Positions 1-5,348 of a DNA stretch of 5,348 bases are shown piece after piece. Source of the stretch: Bacillota bacterium (GTDB lineage: Bacteria > Bacillota > Clostridia > Christensenellales > CAG-138); contig JAFABA010000234.1 in the NCBI GenBank assembly GCA_023426265.1, forward strand, positions 1 through 5,348, written 5' to 3'. Positions within the stretch are counted from its first letter, which is position 1. Every line of letters starts with the position of its first letter. A program made the translations under genes and the position numbers. Under the pieces are notes generated by a model, which saw only the letters and a list, made by a program, of their open reading frames with translations, was not told the origin of the DNA and ran no database searches.

Positions 1-863
1 TCGGTGGATTCGACCGTCGTTTTTTCCAGTTCGTTCATTACTGTTACAACCTCCCTAATCATCCATTGCGGCGTTGATGCGCCTGCAACAATACCTATTA
101 TATCATTGGAATTGATTTTTTCAAGTAAAAGTTGGCCCGTATTCTCTACGGAATACGTACGTTTGCAGTGTTTTTGGCACACTCTTGCTAGTTTTTGCGT
201 ATTGGAACTGTTGCGCCCGCCCACCACGATCATCACATCGCATTCGCGGCTCAATTCCTCCGCTTCCCGCTGCCGCACGGCGGTGGTGTGGCAAATGGTA
301 TCCTCCACATGCAAATCCGGGCAGCGGGTCAACAGCGCATCGCGAATTTGTTCAAACCGGTCCCGCTCGATCGTCGTCTGTGCAACGAGCGTCGCAGGGG
401 AATGGACGGCGTCAAGCGCCATCGCCTCCGCGGCGTCCCCTAGAACAACCGCGTGCCCCGCCCAGCCGCGTATCCCCTCGACCTCGGGGTGGTGCGCTTC
501 GCCCGCGATATATATGGTATGCCCCTTTTCCGCGGCCTGCCGCACGATATCGTGTATGCGGCTGACAAACGGGCAGGTGGTATCCACAATATTGACTCCG
601 TGCTCCTTTAAATGTGTAAACACCTCGGGGGAAGCGCCATGGGAACGCACGATGAGCGTGCTTCCGGCGGGCAAGTCTTTCCACGCTTCCCCGTTGAGCG
701 GCAGAACGTTCTTACCCCTGAGCTCCTCCACCACCGCTGCGTTGTGTATGATATCCCCCAGCGTATAAACCGGCGCATTTGGGTCCGCAAGGGAAAGCGC
801 ATGCTCCACCGCCCGCTTTACGCCAAAGCAAAACCCCGCGTGCCGAGCCAAACGCACTTCCAT
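1..863 (-). CDS. ispH: 4-hydroxy-3-methylbut-2-enyl diphosphate reductase IspH (LytB), 3' end cut by window; probable N-terminal part of an IspH-S1 fusion
   Basis: IspH is the last enzyme of the MEP pathway: a cytosolic iron-sulfur enzyme that reduces HMBPP to IPP and DMAPP. The 287 visible residues cover the whole reductase. Three cluster-binding cysteines are present: C12 in FCFGV, C97 in TTCPFV and C191 in DTIC. Substrate-pocket residues are H40 (IHN), H75 (RSHG), H125 and E127 (HPEVEG), T163/T164, S219-S220-N221 (GGRNSSNT) and S263 (GASTP). The start is ATG at 861-863, 6 nt after a GGGGGG stretch and only 2 nt after the plsC stop, so translational coupling is likely. The reductase should end near residue 275, yet the frame stays open through MNELEKTTVEST to the window edge. 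In many Clostridia IspH is fused to ribosomal protein S1 at this point. The fusion is inferred; a separate IspH stopping just outside the window is the alternative. The IspH call itself is secure. Confidence 0.95.
   Translation of the reverse strand, partial: MEVRLARHAGFCFGVKRAVEHALSLADPNAPVYTLGDIIHNAAVVEELRGKNVLPLNGEAWKDLPAGSTLIVRSHGASPEVFTHLKEHGVNIVDTTCPFVSRIHDIVRQAAEKGHTIYIAGEAHHPEVEGIRGWAGHAVVLGDAAEAMALDAVHSPATLVAQTTIERDRFEQIRDALLTRCPDLHVEDTICHTTAVRQREAEELSRECDVMIVVGGRNSSNTQKLARVCQKHCKRTYSVENTGQLLLEKINSNDIIGIVAGASTPQWMIREVVTVMNELEKTTVEST
36..55 (-). promoter_or_regulatory. Candidate internal ribosome binding site and ATG for a separately translated S1 module
   Basis: GGGAGG (55-50) precedes an in-frame ATG (38-36), which is residue 276 of the ispH frame, by 11 nt. 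The spacing is longer than usual but tolerable. The ATG falls just after the last conserved IspH motif (GASTP, then W267 and EVV), where an S1-like protein would be expected to begin. Together with the promoter about 50 nt upstream, it suggests an independent translation start. The codons AGG-GAG-GTT encode part of an ordinary IspH C-terminus (R-E-V), so the SD resemblance may be incidental. Confidence 0.4.
97..124 (-). promoter_or_regulatory. Candidate internal sigma-A promoter inside the ispH 3' end
   Basis: On the minus strand, TTGAAA (124-119) is followed by a 16-nt spacer and TATAAT (102-97). A TG one base upstream of the hexamer makes an extended -10, TGATATAAT. The -35 matches five of six consensus bases and the -10 all six. 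The element lies in an AT-rich island within an otherwise GC-rich gene. Transcription would begin near 89-92, leaving a leader of about 52 nt before the in-frame ATG at 36-38. It encodes ordinary IspH residues (around N253-I256), so a chance match cannot be excluded. Confidence 0.5.
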
Positions 864-865
864 AT

Positions 866-1456
866 TCAGCCCCCCGCTATGGATTGCAGGACGCGCATGG
901 CGTCGCTGATTTCATCCGTCACCACGTCGATCAGTTTGTTCTTGGGCGTCGAGGCCACCAGACTGCCAACGAGTATGGGCTTTCCCACCGCCATACGCAG
1001 ATGCATTTTTTGATAGGTATCTCGGCGGATATATATGGGCACAACCGGAGCTCCCGACCGTATGGCCAAAAACGCCGCGCCCTTTTCGAATACGTCCATT
1101 TCATCGGTCACGGCGCGCTTGCCCTCCGGGAATATGCCGAATACCTTGCCCTTTTCCAGCACTCGGATAGCGTTTTTTAAGGACGCCATGTCCGATTGCT
1201 TGCGGTTGACGGGAAATGCAAGAAACAGGGGGAACAAGAGCTTGCCGACGGGGTTCTTAAAAAGCTCCGCCTTTGCCATAAAATGAATGAGACGGGGCGA
1301 TACCATGGCGAGCACAATCGGATCCGCCATAGACATATGATTGCAGACAAATATCGCCTTACCTCGAATGAACAGGTTTTCATGGCCGATGATAAGCGGC
1401 CTGTAAAACAGCCAGAACAGCGGCATCAGCAGGTATTTGAAAAATACGTAGAGCAT
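866..1456 (-). CDS. plsC: 1-acyl-sn-glycerol-3-phosphate acyltransferase (PlsC/LPLAT family)
   Basis: Transfers an acyl group to the sn-2 position of lysophosphatidate to make phosphatidate, the precursor of membrane phospholipids, at the inner face of the membrane. All four family blocks are visible in 196 residues: NHMSMAD (N39-D45, the catalytic HX4D pair H40 and D45), FPVNR (81-85), the glycerol-phosphate-binding FPEGKRA (109-115) and VVPIYI (138-143). Residues 1-23 are hydrophobic and aromatic and probably anchor the enzyme to the membrane. The protein is shorter than E. coli PlsC (about 245 aa), as is usual for small clostridial versions. The ATG is preceded by a perfect AGGAGG (1467-1462) at 5 nt. 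It starts 29 nt after the cmk stop, and its stop is 2 nt before ispH. The acyl-donor preference cannot be read from the sequence. Confidence 0.93.
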   Translation of the reverse strand: MLYVFFKYLLMPLFWLFYRPLIIGHENLFIRGKAIFVCNHMSMADPIVLAMVSPRLIHFMAKAELFKNPVGKLLFPLFLAFPVNRKQSDMASLKNAIRVLEKGKVFGIFPEGKRAVTDEMDVFEKGAAFLAIRSGAPVVPIYIRRDTYQKMHLRMAVGKPILVGSLVASTPKNKLIDVVTDEISDAMRVLQSIAGG

Positions 1457-1485
1457 ATGGTCCTCCTGTTTGCGCGAAAGCCGTC

Positions 1486-2154
1486 TTAGGCCCGTCTTCG
1501 TATGGCGTCCAGCACGCGCTGTACGCTCTGCTCTATGGTAAGGTCGGAGGTATCGATCAACTGCGCGTCCTCCGTCCTTTTAAGCGGATTGCACGCACGC
1601 GTAGAATCAGTATGGTCCCGCGCCAGTATATCTTGCTCCAATTGCTCAATGGAAGGCGGCGTTTCCCCGCGGGCAAGCATTTCTTTATGGCGGCGTATGG
1701 CGCGCTCATGCGCCGTGGCCGTAACAAAAAATTTATGTTCCGCATGCGGCATCACGATGGTGCAGATATCCCGCCCGTCCATGACGACGTCCCCCTGTTT
1801 CGCCACCTGCTGCTGGAGTTCCACCAGCTTTTCCCGTACCTTCGGATGCACGCCGATATCCGAAGCGCCACGGCTGACCTCCGGCGTGCGGATGCTTCCC
1901 GTGACGTCCTCGCCGTTGAGCAGCATATGCTGCACGCCATCCTGATAGAATACCCGGATATCGGCTTGCGGCAATATCGTCTCCACGCCCGGCCCATCCT
2001 GCGGGCTGACGCCGTTTTTTAACGCAAACAGCGCAAGCGTACGGTACATCGCCCCCGTATCAAGATACGGAATGGAAAGCTTCTGCGCCACCGCCTTTGC
2101 AATGGTGCTTTTTCCTGCGCCCGCAGGGCCGTCTATCGCAATGTGCAGCGCCAT
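1486..2154 (-). CDS. cmk: Cytidylate kinase (CMP/dCMP kinase)
   Basis: Phosphorylates CMP and dCMP with ATP in the cytosol, feeding CTP/dCTP pools and thereby CDP-diacylglycerol and DNA synthesis. The 222-residue length is typical of bacterial Cmk. Visible motifs are the P-loop GPAGAGKST (9-17), YLDTGAMYR (30-38), the CMP-binding insert with RTPEVSRGASDI (89-100), MDGRDI (125-130), the lid region RDHTDSTR (179-186) followed by NPLKRTEDAQLIDT (189-202). C131 follows GRDI, where most homologues have glycine. The ATG is 6 nt after GGAGG (2165-2161), which begins immediately after the flavoprotein stop (12-nt gap), so coupling is likely. Cmk beside an S1 gene is an old arrangement (cmk-rpsA in E. 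coli, cmk-ypfD in B. subtilis); here plsC and ispH lie between. Confidence 0.96.
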   Translation of the reverse strand: MALHIAIDGPAGAGKSTIAKAVAQKLSIPYLDTGAMYRTLALFALKNGVSPQDGPGVETILPQADIRVFYQDGVQHMLLNGEDVTGSIRTPEVSRGASDIGVHPKVREKLVELQQQVAKQGDVVMDGRDICTIVMPHAEHKFFVTATAHERAIRRHKEMLARGETPPSIEQLEQDILARDHTDSTRACNPLKRTEDAQLIDTSDLTIEQSVQRVLDAIRRRA

Positions 2155-2166
2155 AGTATTCCTCCG

Positions 2167-3393
2167 TTAGTTGAAAGTTCCTTTGAGCATGCCCGCAAGC
2201 GCGCCCGTGGACCATGCGATCTGCAGGTTGTAGCCGCCTGTCAGCGCGTCCACATCCAAAAGCTCGCCCGCAAAGTACAGCCCCGGCACGAGCTTTGATT
2301 CCATAGTAGAGGACTGCACTTCCTTTACGGATACTCCGCCGCGGGTGATGATAGCCTCCTCTATGGGGCGCGTTCCCTTTACGGTAAGCGGCAGAGCCTT
2401 TAAGGACTGCACAAGCGCCTTTCTTTGTGCGCGCGTGAACTCGCTTGCGCCAAGCTGCGCCGGAACGCCGCTCTCCTGGAACACTACAGGCAGCAGCCGC
2501 TGCGGAAGAAGGCCGTATAACGCATTGCCCACCGATTTTTGCTGAGCCGCCTCAATATCCCGCAGTATCCGTTTATCCAGTTGTTCTTCCGTCAGGCCGG
2601 GCTTTAAATCTATGGTAAGCTTTGCGCCCGCCGCGGCGTCCCCTAAAAGCGCGCTTGCGGAAAGCACAAGCGGGCCGGTCACGCCAAAGTGGGCAAACAG
2701 CATTTCACCCAACTCTTCATATACAAGCTTCTCTCCACTGTAAGCCCGCAGCGTCACGTTTTTGAGCGTGAGGCCGGAAAGCAGGCTCGGCCAGTCTTCC
2801 TCCGTTTCAAGCGGAATGAGCGAGGGCTTTGGATCGATTATGGTATGCCCGCACTCCTTTGCAAAGCGGTAACCGTCCCCCTTGGAGCCCGTGGCGGGGT
2901 AGCTTGCGCCTCCGGTGGAGAGGATGACCGCGTCGGCAGGGAAAACACCGTCCTGAAGCTTCACGCCCACCGCTTTTCCGTCTAAAATATGGATACCCAG
3001 CGCCTTTGTATGCAAACGGATATCGATATTGCCCGTTCTTAAATGCCGCTCCAATGCGCGCAGCACGTCGCTGGATTTATCGCTTTCCGGGAAAACACGC
3101 CCGCCGCGCTCCACTTTGAGCGCAACACCCAGCGATTCGATAAACGCATACAATTCTTCTGCGCTTAAGACGCCCCATGCGCTGTATAAAAACCGCGGGT
3201 TCCTCACGACGTTCTCAAAGAATGCCTCGCGTCCGCCCGCGTTGGTGACATTGCAGCGGCCTTTTCCGGTGATATAAAGCTTTTTCCCCAGCTTTTCGTT
3301 TTGCTCGAGCAGCGTTACCCGGTGCCCGTTGCGCGCGGCTGTGGCCGCGGCGATCATGCCCGCGGGCCCGCCGCCTATTACTACGACTTGCAT
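2167..3393 (-). CDS. NAD(P)/FAD-dependent oxidoreductase, HI0933/YhiN family (BaiN/RdsA-like)
   Basis: A cytosolic flavoprotein of the HI0933 family, which databases variously label aminoacetone oxidase-like or BaiN/RdsA-like; the physiological substrate of most members is unknown. In 408 residues it shows the N-terminal dinucleotide-binding GGGPAG (7-12) with E30 at the end of the second beta strand, the family signature GKKLYITGKGRCNVTN (36-51), GRVFPESDKSSDV (98-110), STGGASYPATGSKGDGY (159-175), a middle block with FAHFGVTGP (233-241), and the C-terminal FAD-closing stretch from TRGGVSVKEV (350-359) to FAGELLDVDALTGGYNLQ (374-391). ATG at 3393 is preferred because AAGGA (3402-3398) lies just before it. 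A TTG at 3405 would add four residues but has no good SD. The gene sits 12 nt upstream of cmk, a common clostridial pairing. A bile-acid role as for C. scindens BaiN should not be assumed. Confidence 0.9.
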   Translation of the reverse strand: MQVVVIGGGPAGMIAAATAARNGHRVTLLEQNEKLGKKLYITGKGRCNVTNAGGREAFFENVVRNPRFLYSAWGVLSAEELYAFIESLGVALKVERGGRVFPESDKSSDVLRALERHLRTGNIDIRLHTKALGIHILDGKAVGVKLQDGVFPADAVILSTGGASYPATGSKGDGYRFAKECGHTIIDPKPSLIPLETEEDWPSLLSGLTLKNVTLRAYSGEKLVYEELGEMLFAHFGVTGPLVLSASALLGDAAAGAKLTIDLKPGLTEEQLDKRILRDIEAAQQKSVGNALYGLLPQRLLPVVFQESGVPAQLGASEFTRAQRKALVQSLKALPLTVKGTRPIEEAIITRGGVSVKEVQSSTMESKLVPGLYFAGELLDVDALTGGYNLQIAWSTGALAGMLKGTFN

Positions 3394-3397
3394 GTTA

Positions 3398-3402
3398 TCC
3401 TT
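3398..3402 (-). promoter_or_regulatory. Ribosome binding site deciding the flavoprotein start
   Basis: AAGGA lies 4 nt upstream of the ATG at 3391-3393 on the minus strand. It overlaps the codons that would follow the alternative TTG start at 3405, so the two starts are mutually informative: if AAGGA is the SD, the TTG is not used. Upstream of the TTG only a weak GGGAAAG stretch (3422-3416) is seen. The 4-nt spacing is short. Confidence 0.5.
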
Positions 3403-3454
3403 CAATTCAGGGCAACTTTCCCAAATGTAGCCAGCGCCTATGCAGACCCACCAG

Positions 3455-4075
3455 CTATCTTTTCACCAGTTGCTCCAGGTGCCCGGTATCGTTGAGCACC
3501 ATCAACGTGTTATATTTTTCCCGTAAAGCCAGCTCGGTATAAGCGGCGTTGTCCATTCTGAGGCTGTGGATGTACCTCGGCGCAAGGCCGATCAGGTGCG
3601 CCACAATCAGCCTGAGCGGGATGGAATGCCCCACGACAAGCACCGTTTCCTCATCCGCGTGCCGTGCACACAGTTCTTTTAAAAACGCGGTACAGCGCGC
3701 AAGCACATCCGTAAGGGATTCCGCATTCTCCGGCGTATAGGCCACCGGGTCCTCCCGCCAGAGCCGGACTGCGTCCGGATACCGGTTGACGAGGGCGGAA
3801 AACTCCTCGCCCTCCCAAATGCCAAAATCACGCTCAACCAGCAGCGGGTTCGGGATGACCGGCAACCCGTGCAGGCTTGCCACTGCTTCCGCCGTTTGCC
3901 GTGCGCGCAGAAGCGGGCTCGTGTAAACGGCGTCTAAGTGTGCGTTCCGCAGGCGTTCCGCCGCAAACGCCGCCTGCAGGCGGCCCGTTTCATCGAGAGG
4001 GATGTCCGTTCTCCCCTGCGTACGCATCGTATGGTTCCATTCCGTCTGTCCGTGGCGCATCAGCAACAGGTTCAT
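3455..4075 (-). CDS. Histidine phosphatase family protein (phosphoglycerate mutase-like / CobC-like)
   Basis: A cytosolic phosphatase of the branch-1 histidine phosphatase superfamily, which works through a phosphohistidine intermediate. The 206 residues open with the catalytic LMRHGQTEWN (5-14; R7 and H8). R57 in the SPLLRARQTAEA block (53-64), E81 in ERDFGIWEG (81-89) and H150 in VVGHSIPLR (147-155) complete the phosphate pocket. The length and motifs fit cofactor-dependent mutase-like phosphatases and alpha-ribazole phosphatase (CobC). No cobalamin gene is nearby, so a specific substrate is not assigned; nucleotide or sugar phosphates are possible given the SurE and RpiR neighbours. The ATG is preceded by AGAGGA (4086-4081) at 5 nt, and the gene starts 14 nt after the rpiR-type stop. 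A 16-bp perfect palindrome (3969-3984) lies within the coding sequence at G-R-L-Q-A-A. Confidence 0.9.
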   Translation of the reverse strand: MNLLLMRHGQTEWNHTMRTQGRTDIPLDETGRLQAAFAAERLRNAHLDAVYTSPLLRARQTAEAVASLHGLPVIPNPLLVERDFGIWEGEEFSALVNRYPDAVRLWREDPVAYTPENAESLTDVLARCTAFLKELCARHADEETVLVVGHSIPLRLIVAHLIGLAPRYIHSLRMDNAAYTELALREKYNTLMVLNDTGHLEQLVKR

Positions 4076-4089
4076 CTAAATCCTCTTAT

Positions 4090-4959
4090 TTATTGGTTGT
4101 AGCGCGGCTTGGTGACATATACATGGTGGCTGCCCCAGATCCGCTCCAGCCTGTCAAAGTGCTCCATCAGCTCGTCCTTGCGCGCAAGGCCCGCCGAAAC
4201 GATGATGGCGTTGATGAGCGAAAGCGGCGCAACAAGGGAATCCGCAAAGGACGCCATGTCGCTGCGCGCAGTCAGGCCAAAATCCGCGTACGGGATCAGC
4301 GGCGAGGCCGCGCTGTCCGTAATGGCGATGGTGGTAGCGCCCCTGTCCTTGGCGTATTGGAGCGCTTCCACGGTGCGCGTGGAATACCTAGGGAAGCTGA
4401 TGGCGACGCATACATTGTTTTCATCGATACGGGCCATCTGTTCGCAGGCGTCGCTTAACGCGCCGTTGATTGTGACGACGTCGGACAAAATAAAGTTCAG
4501 ATAATAGGTCAGAAACTGCGCGATGGGGTATGCGCTGCGCATGCCCACCACATAGACGCGCTTGGTGTTCAAAAGCGCCTGCATGGCCCCCTGGAACACC
4601 TCGTTGTCCACCATATCCACGGTGGCGCGGATGTTCTGCATGTCTGCCTTGAGCACGGTCTTTAATACATCCGCCTGGTCCATGTCGGAGGTAAGCTGGA
4701 TACGCTGCATGGCGGTGAGCTTGGTGCGAATCATTTCCTGCAGCGCGCGCTGCAGCTCCGGGTATCCGTCAAACCCCAGGGTATAGGCAAAACGCACAAC
4801 GGTAGACTCGCTTACCCCTACCATGCGTCCCATGCGCGAAGCGGTAATGAACGCCGCGCGGTCATAGTTCTCCATGATATAGGCGGCGATTTGTTTTTGC
4901 CCCTTGCTCAGTGTGGGGAACTGGCTTTGCAGTCTTGCGAGCAGATCGCTCTGTTCCAT
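4090..4959 (-). CDS. MurR/RpiR family transcriptional regulator (HTH + SIS domain)
   Basis: A DNA-binding regulator expected to respond to a phosphosugar or related metabolite. Residues 1-77 form the RpiR-type HTH: LSKGQKQIAAYI (17-28), then the helix-turn-helix ASRMGRMVGVSESTVVRFAYTLG (40-62) and GYPELQRALQ (65-74). A linker helix region (78-130) leads to the SIS domain, about 131-262: KRVYVVGMRSAYPIA (133-147), the ligand loop SFPRYSTRT (188-196), IAITDSAASPL (211-221) and ADFGL (225-229). At 289 aa it is the usual length for the family. The SIS loop reads FPRYS instead of the common SGxT, marking a recognised-looking but distinct subgroup. The ATG at 4959 is required to keep the HTH intact, though only a weak GGGGGT at 11 nt precedes it; coupling to surE, whose stop is 19 nt upstream, may help. 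The target and effector cannot be told; autoregulation or control of the neighbours is possible. Confidence 0.93.
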   Translation of the reverse strand: MEQSDLLARLQSQFPTLSKGQKQIAAYIMENYDRAAFITASRMGRMVGVSESTVVRFAYTLGFDGYPELQRALQEMIRTKLTAMQRIQLTSDMDQADVLKTVLKADMQNIRATVDMVDNEVFQGAMQALLNTKRVYVVGMRSAYPIAQFLTYYLNFILSDVVTINGALSDACEQMARIDENNVCVAISFPRYSTRTVEALQYAKDRGATTIAITDSAASPLIPYADFGLTARSDMASFADSLVAPLSLINAIIVSAGLARKDELMEHFDRLERIWGSHHVYVTKPRYNQ

Positions 4960-4978
4960 ACGCTACTTCTACCCCCGC

Positions 4979-5348
4979 TCAGTTTTCTTTCGGCCTGCTC
5001 GCGAGGTTGGAAAGATCGAAGCTGGAAACGTCCATCTTTTCCATATACGCATAGCAGGCGATATCGTAATGAATCGGCGTGAGGGTGACATACCCTTCCC
5101 TGACCCATCGCTCATCGGTATCCTCTCCCTCGGCGCACTCGGTCAGCTTGCCGGAAGGAGTCCAGAAATACTTTAGCCCGGAGGGGTCTGTAAACTGTGC
5201 GTGCTCGTAATCGTACTGCTGCAGGCAAAGGCCCGCAAGCTTCACGCCGCGTACGTCCGCCGCCGCGATATCCGGCGCGTTGAGGTTTAGCAGCATCCCC
5301 ATGGGCATCGGGTTAGCAAACAGATAATCCACCGCCCACAGCGCCGCG
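4979..5348 (-). CDS. surE: 5'/3'-nucleotidase SurE, C-terminal part (5' end beyond window)
   Basis: SurE is a cytosolic metal-dependent phosphatase acting on nucleoside monophosphates and, in some species, short polyphosphate. Only the last 122 residues are inside the window, about half of a usual 250-residue SurE; the frame is open to the right edge, so a GTG at 5332 is an internal valine, not a start. Visible family features are the LLNLNAP strand (19-25 of the visible part, the usual NVNxP), the VRGVKLAGLCLQQYDY region (32-47), DPSGLKYFW (54-62, corresponding to DPRGRxYYW) and EGEDTDERWVREGYVTLTPIHYD (73-95, the family's GTDxxAxxxGYVSVTPL block). The N-terminal metal-binding aspartates would lie outside. 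It ends with TGA 19 nt before the regulator gene, in the same direction. Its DPSG and GEDTD blocks deviate slightly from consensus. Confidence 0.9.
   Translation of the reverse strand, partial: AALWAVDYLFANPMPMGMLLNLNAPDIAAADVRGVKLAGLCLQQYDYEHAQFTDPSGLKYFWTPSGKLTECAEGEDTDERWVREGYVTLTPIHYDIACYAYMEKMDVSSFDLSNLASRPKEN

Noticed and set aside
4..768. Long plus-strand open frame of 254 codons opposite ispH
   Set aside because: It is antisense to a fully conserved IspH with all three cluster cysteines; its translation is serine- and cysteine-rich with no recognisable motif, typical of a shadow frame in GC-rich DNA.
1457..1485. Possible regulatory element between cmk and plsC
   Set aside because: The 29 nt contain the plsC AGGAGG site and no convincing stem-loop or promoter.
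3394..3454. Possible promoter or terminator in the 61-nt gap before the flavoprotein gene
   Set aside because: No hairpin followed by a T-run is visible on the minus strand, and TACATT-like -10 matches lack a -35 partner at a suitable distance. A transcript boundary here remains possible but is not supported by sequence.
3969..3984. 16-bp perfect palindrome GCCGCCTGCAGGCGGC
   Set aside because: It lies inside the phosphatase coding sequence at G-R-L-Q-A-A with ordinary GC-rich codons and no T-run or neighbouring repeat, so neither a terminator nor an operator is supported.
3877..4458. Plus-strand open frame of 193 codons across the histidine phosphatase and regulator genes
   Set aside because: It spans two well-supported minus-strand genes and their junction, has no family motif and a low-complexity, arginine- and glycine-rich composition.
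1..5348. CRISPR array, tRNA/rRNA, insertion sequence, prophage or defence genes
   Set aside because: No direct repeat array, cloverleaf, transposase or terminal inverted repeats were seen; coding frames of known housekeeping families occupy nearly the whole window.

Overview
The window holds seven co-directional genes, all on the minus strand, read from the right edge to the left: surE (5' end cut off by the window), an RpiR-type regulator, a histidine phosphatase, a HI0933/BaiN-type flavoprotein, cmk, plsC and ispH. The ispH frame runs off the left edge, probably into a fused ribosomal protein S1 module. Nothing on the plus strand looks like a gene. Gaps between genes, in reading order, are 19, 14, 61, 12, 29 and 2 nt. 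No terminator hairpin is visible, so one long transcript or two overlapping ones are plausible; the 61-nt gap before the flavoprotein is the most natural break.

The organism is most likely a Bacillota member of the class Clostridia. The order flavoprotein - cmk - plsC - ispH(-rpsA) is a familiar clostridial arrangement, ribosome binding sites are mostly of the GGAGG type, and the MEP isoprenoid enzyme IspH is used. The DNA looks moderately GC-rich, which would suit a gut Clostridia lineage such as Christensenellales or relatives. This is an inference from gene order and composition only.

Layout. 4979-5348: C-terminal part of SurE, a nucleotide phosphatase. 4090-4959: RpiR/MurR-family regulator with an N-terminal HTH and a C-terminal SIS sugar-phosphate domain. 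3455-4075: phosphoglycerate-mutase-like phosphatase. 2167-3393: FAD-binding oxidoreductase. 1486-2154: cytidylate kinase. 866-1456: lysophosphatidate acyltransferase. 1-863: IspH.

The left block (cmk, plsC, ispH, probable S1) groups housekeeping steps: CMP/dCMP phosphorylation, which feeds CDP-lipid and DNA precursors; phosphatidate synthesis; isoprenoid precursor synthesis; and translation. The right block contains two phosphatases around a sugar-phosphate-sensing regulator.

The most interesting signal is at the left end. Inside the last codons of the IspH module lies a near-consensus sigma-A promoter with an extended -10 (97-124), followed by a GGGAGG ribosome binding site (50-55) and an in-frame ATG (36-38). 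That ATG sits exactly at the expected junction between the IspH and S1 modules. This suggests that free S1-like protein could be made separately from the fusion. No clearly novel system is visible in the rest of the window.
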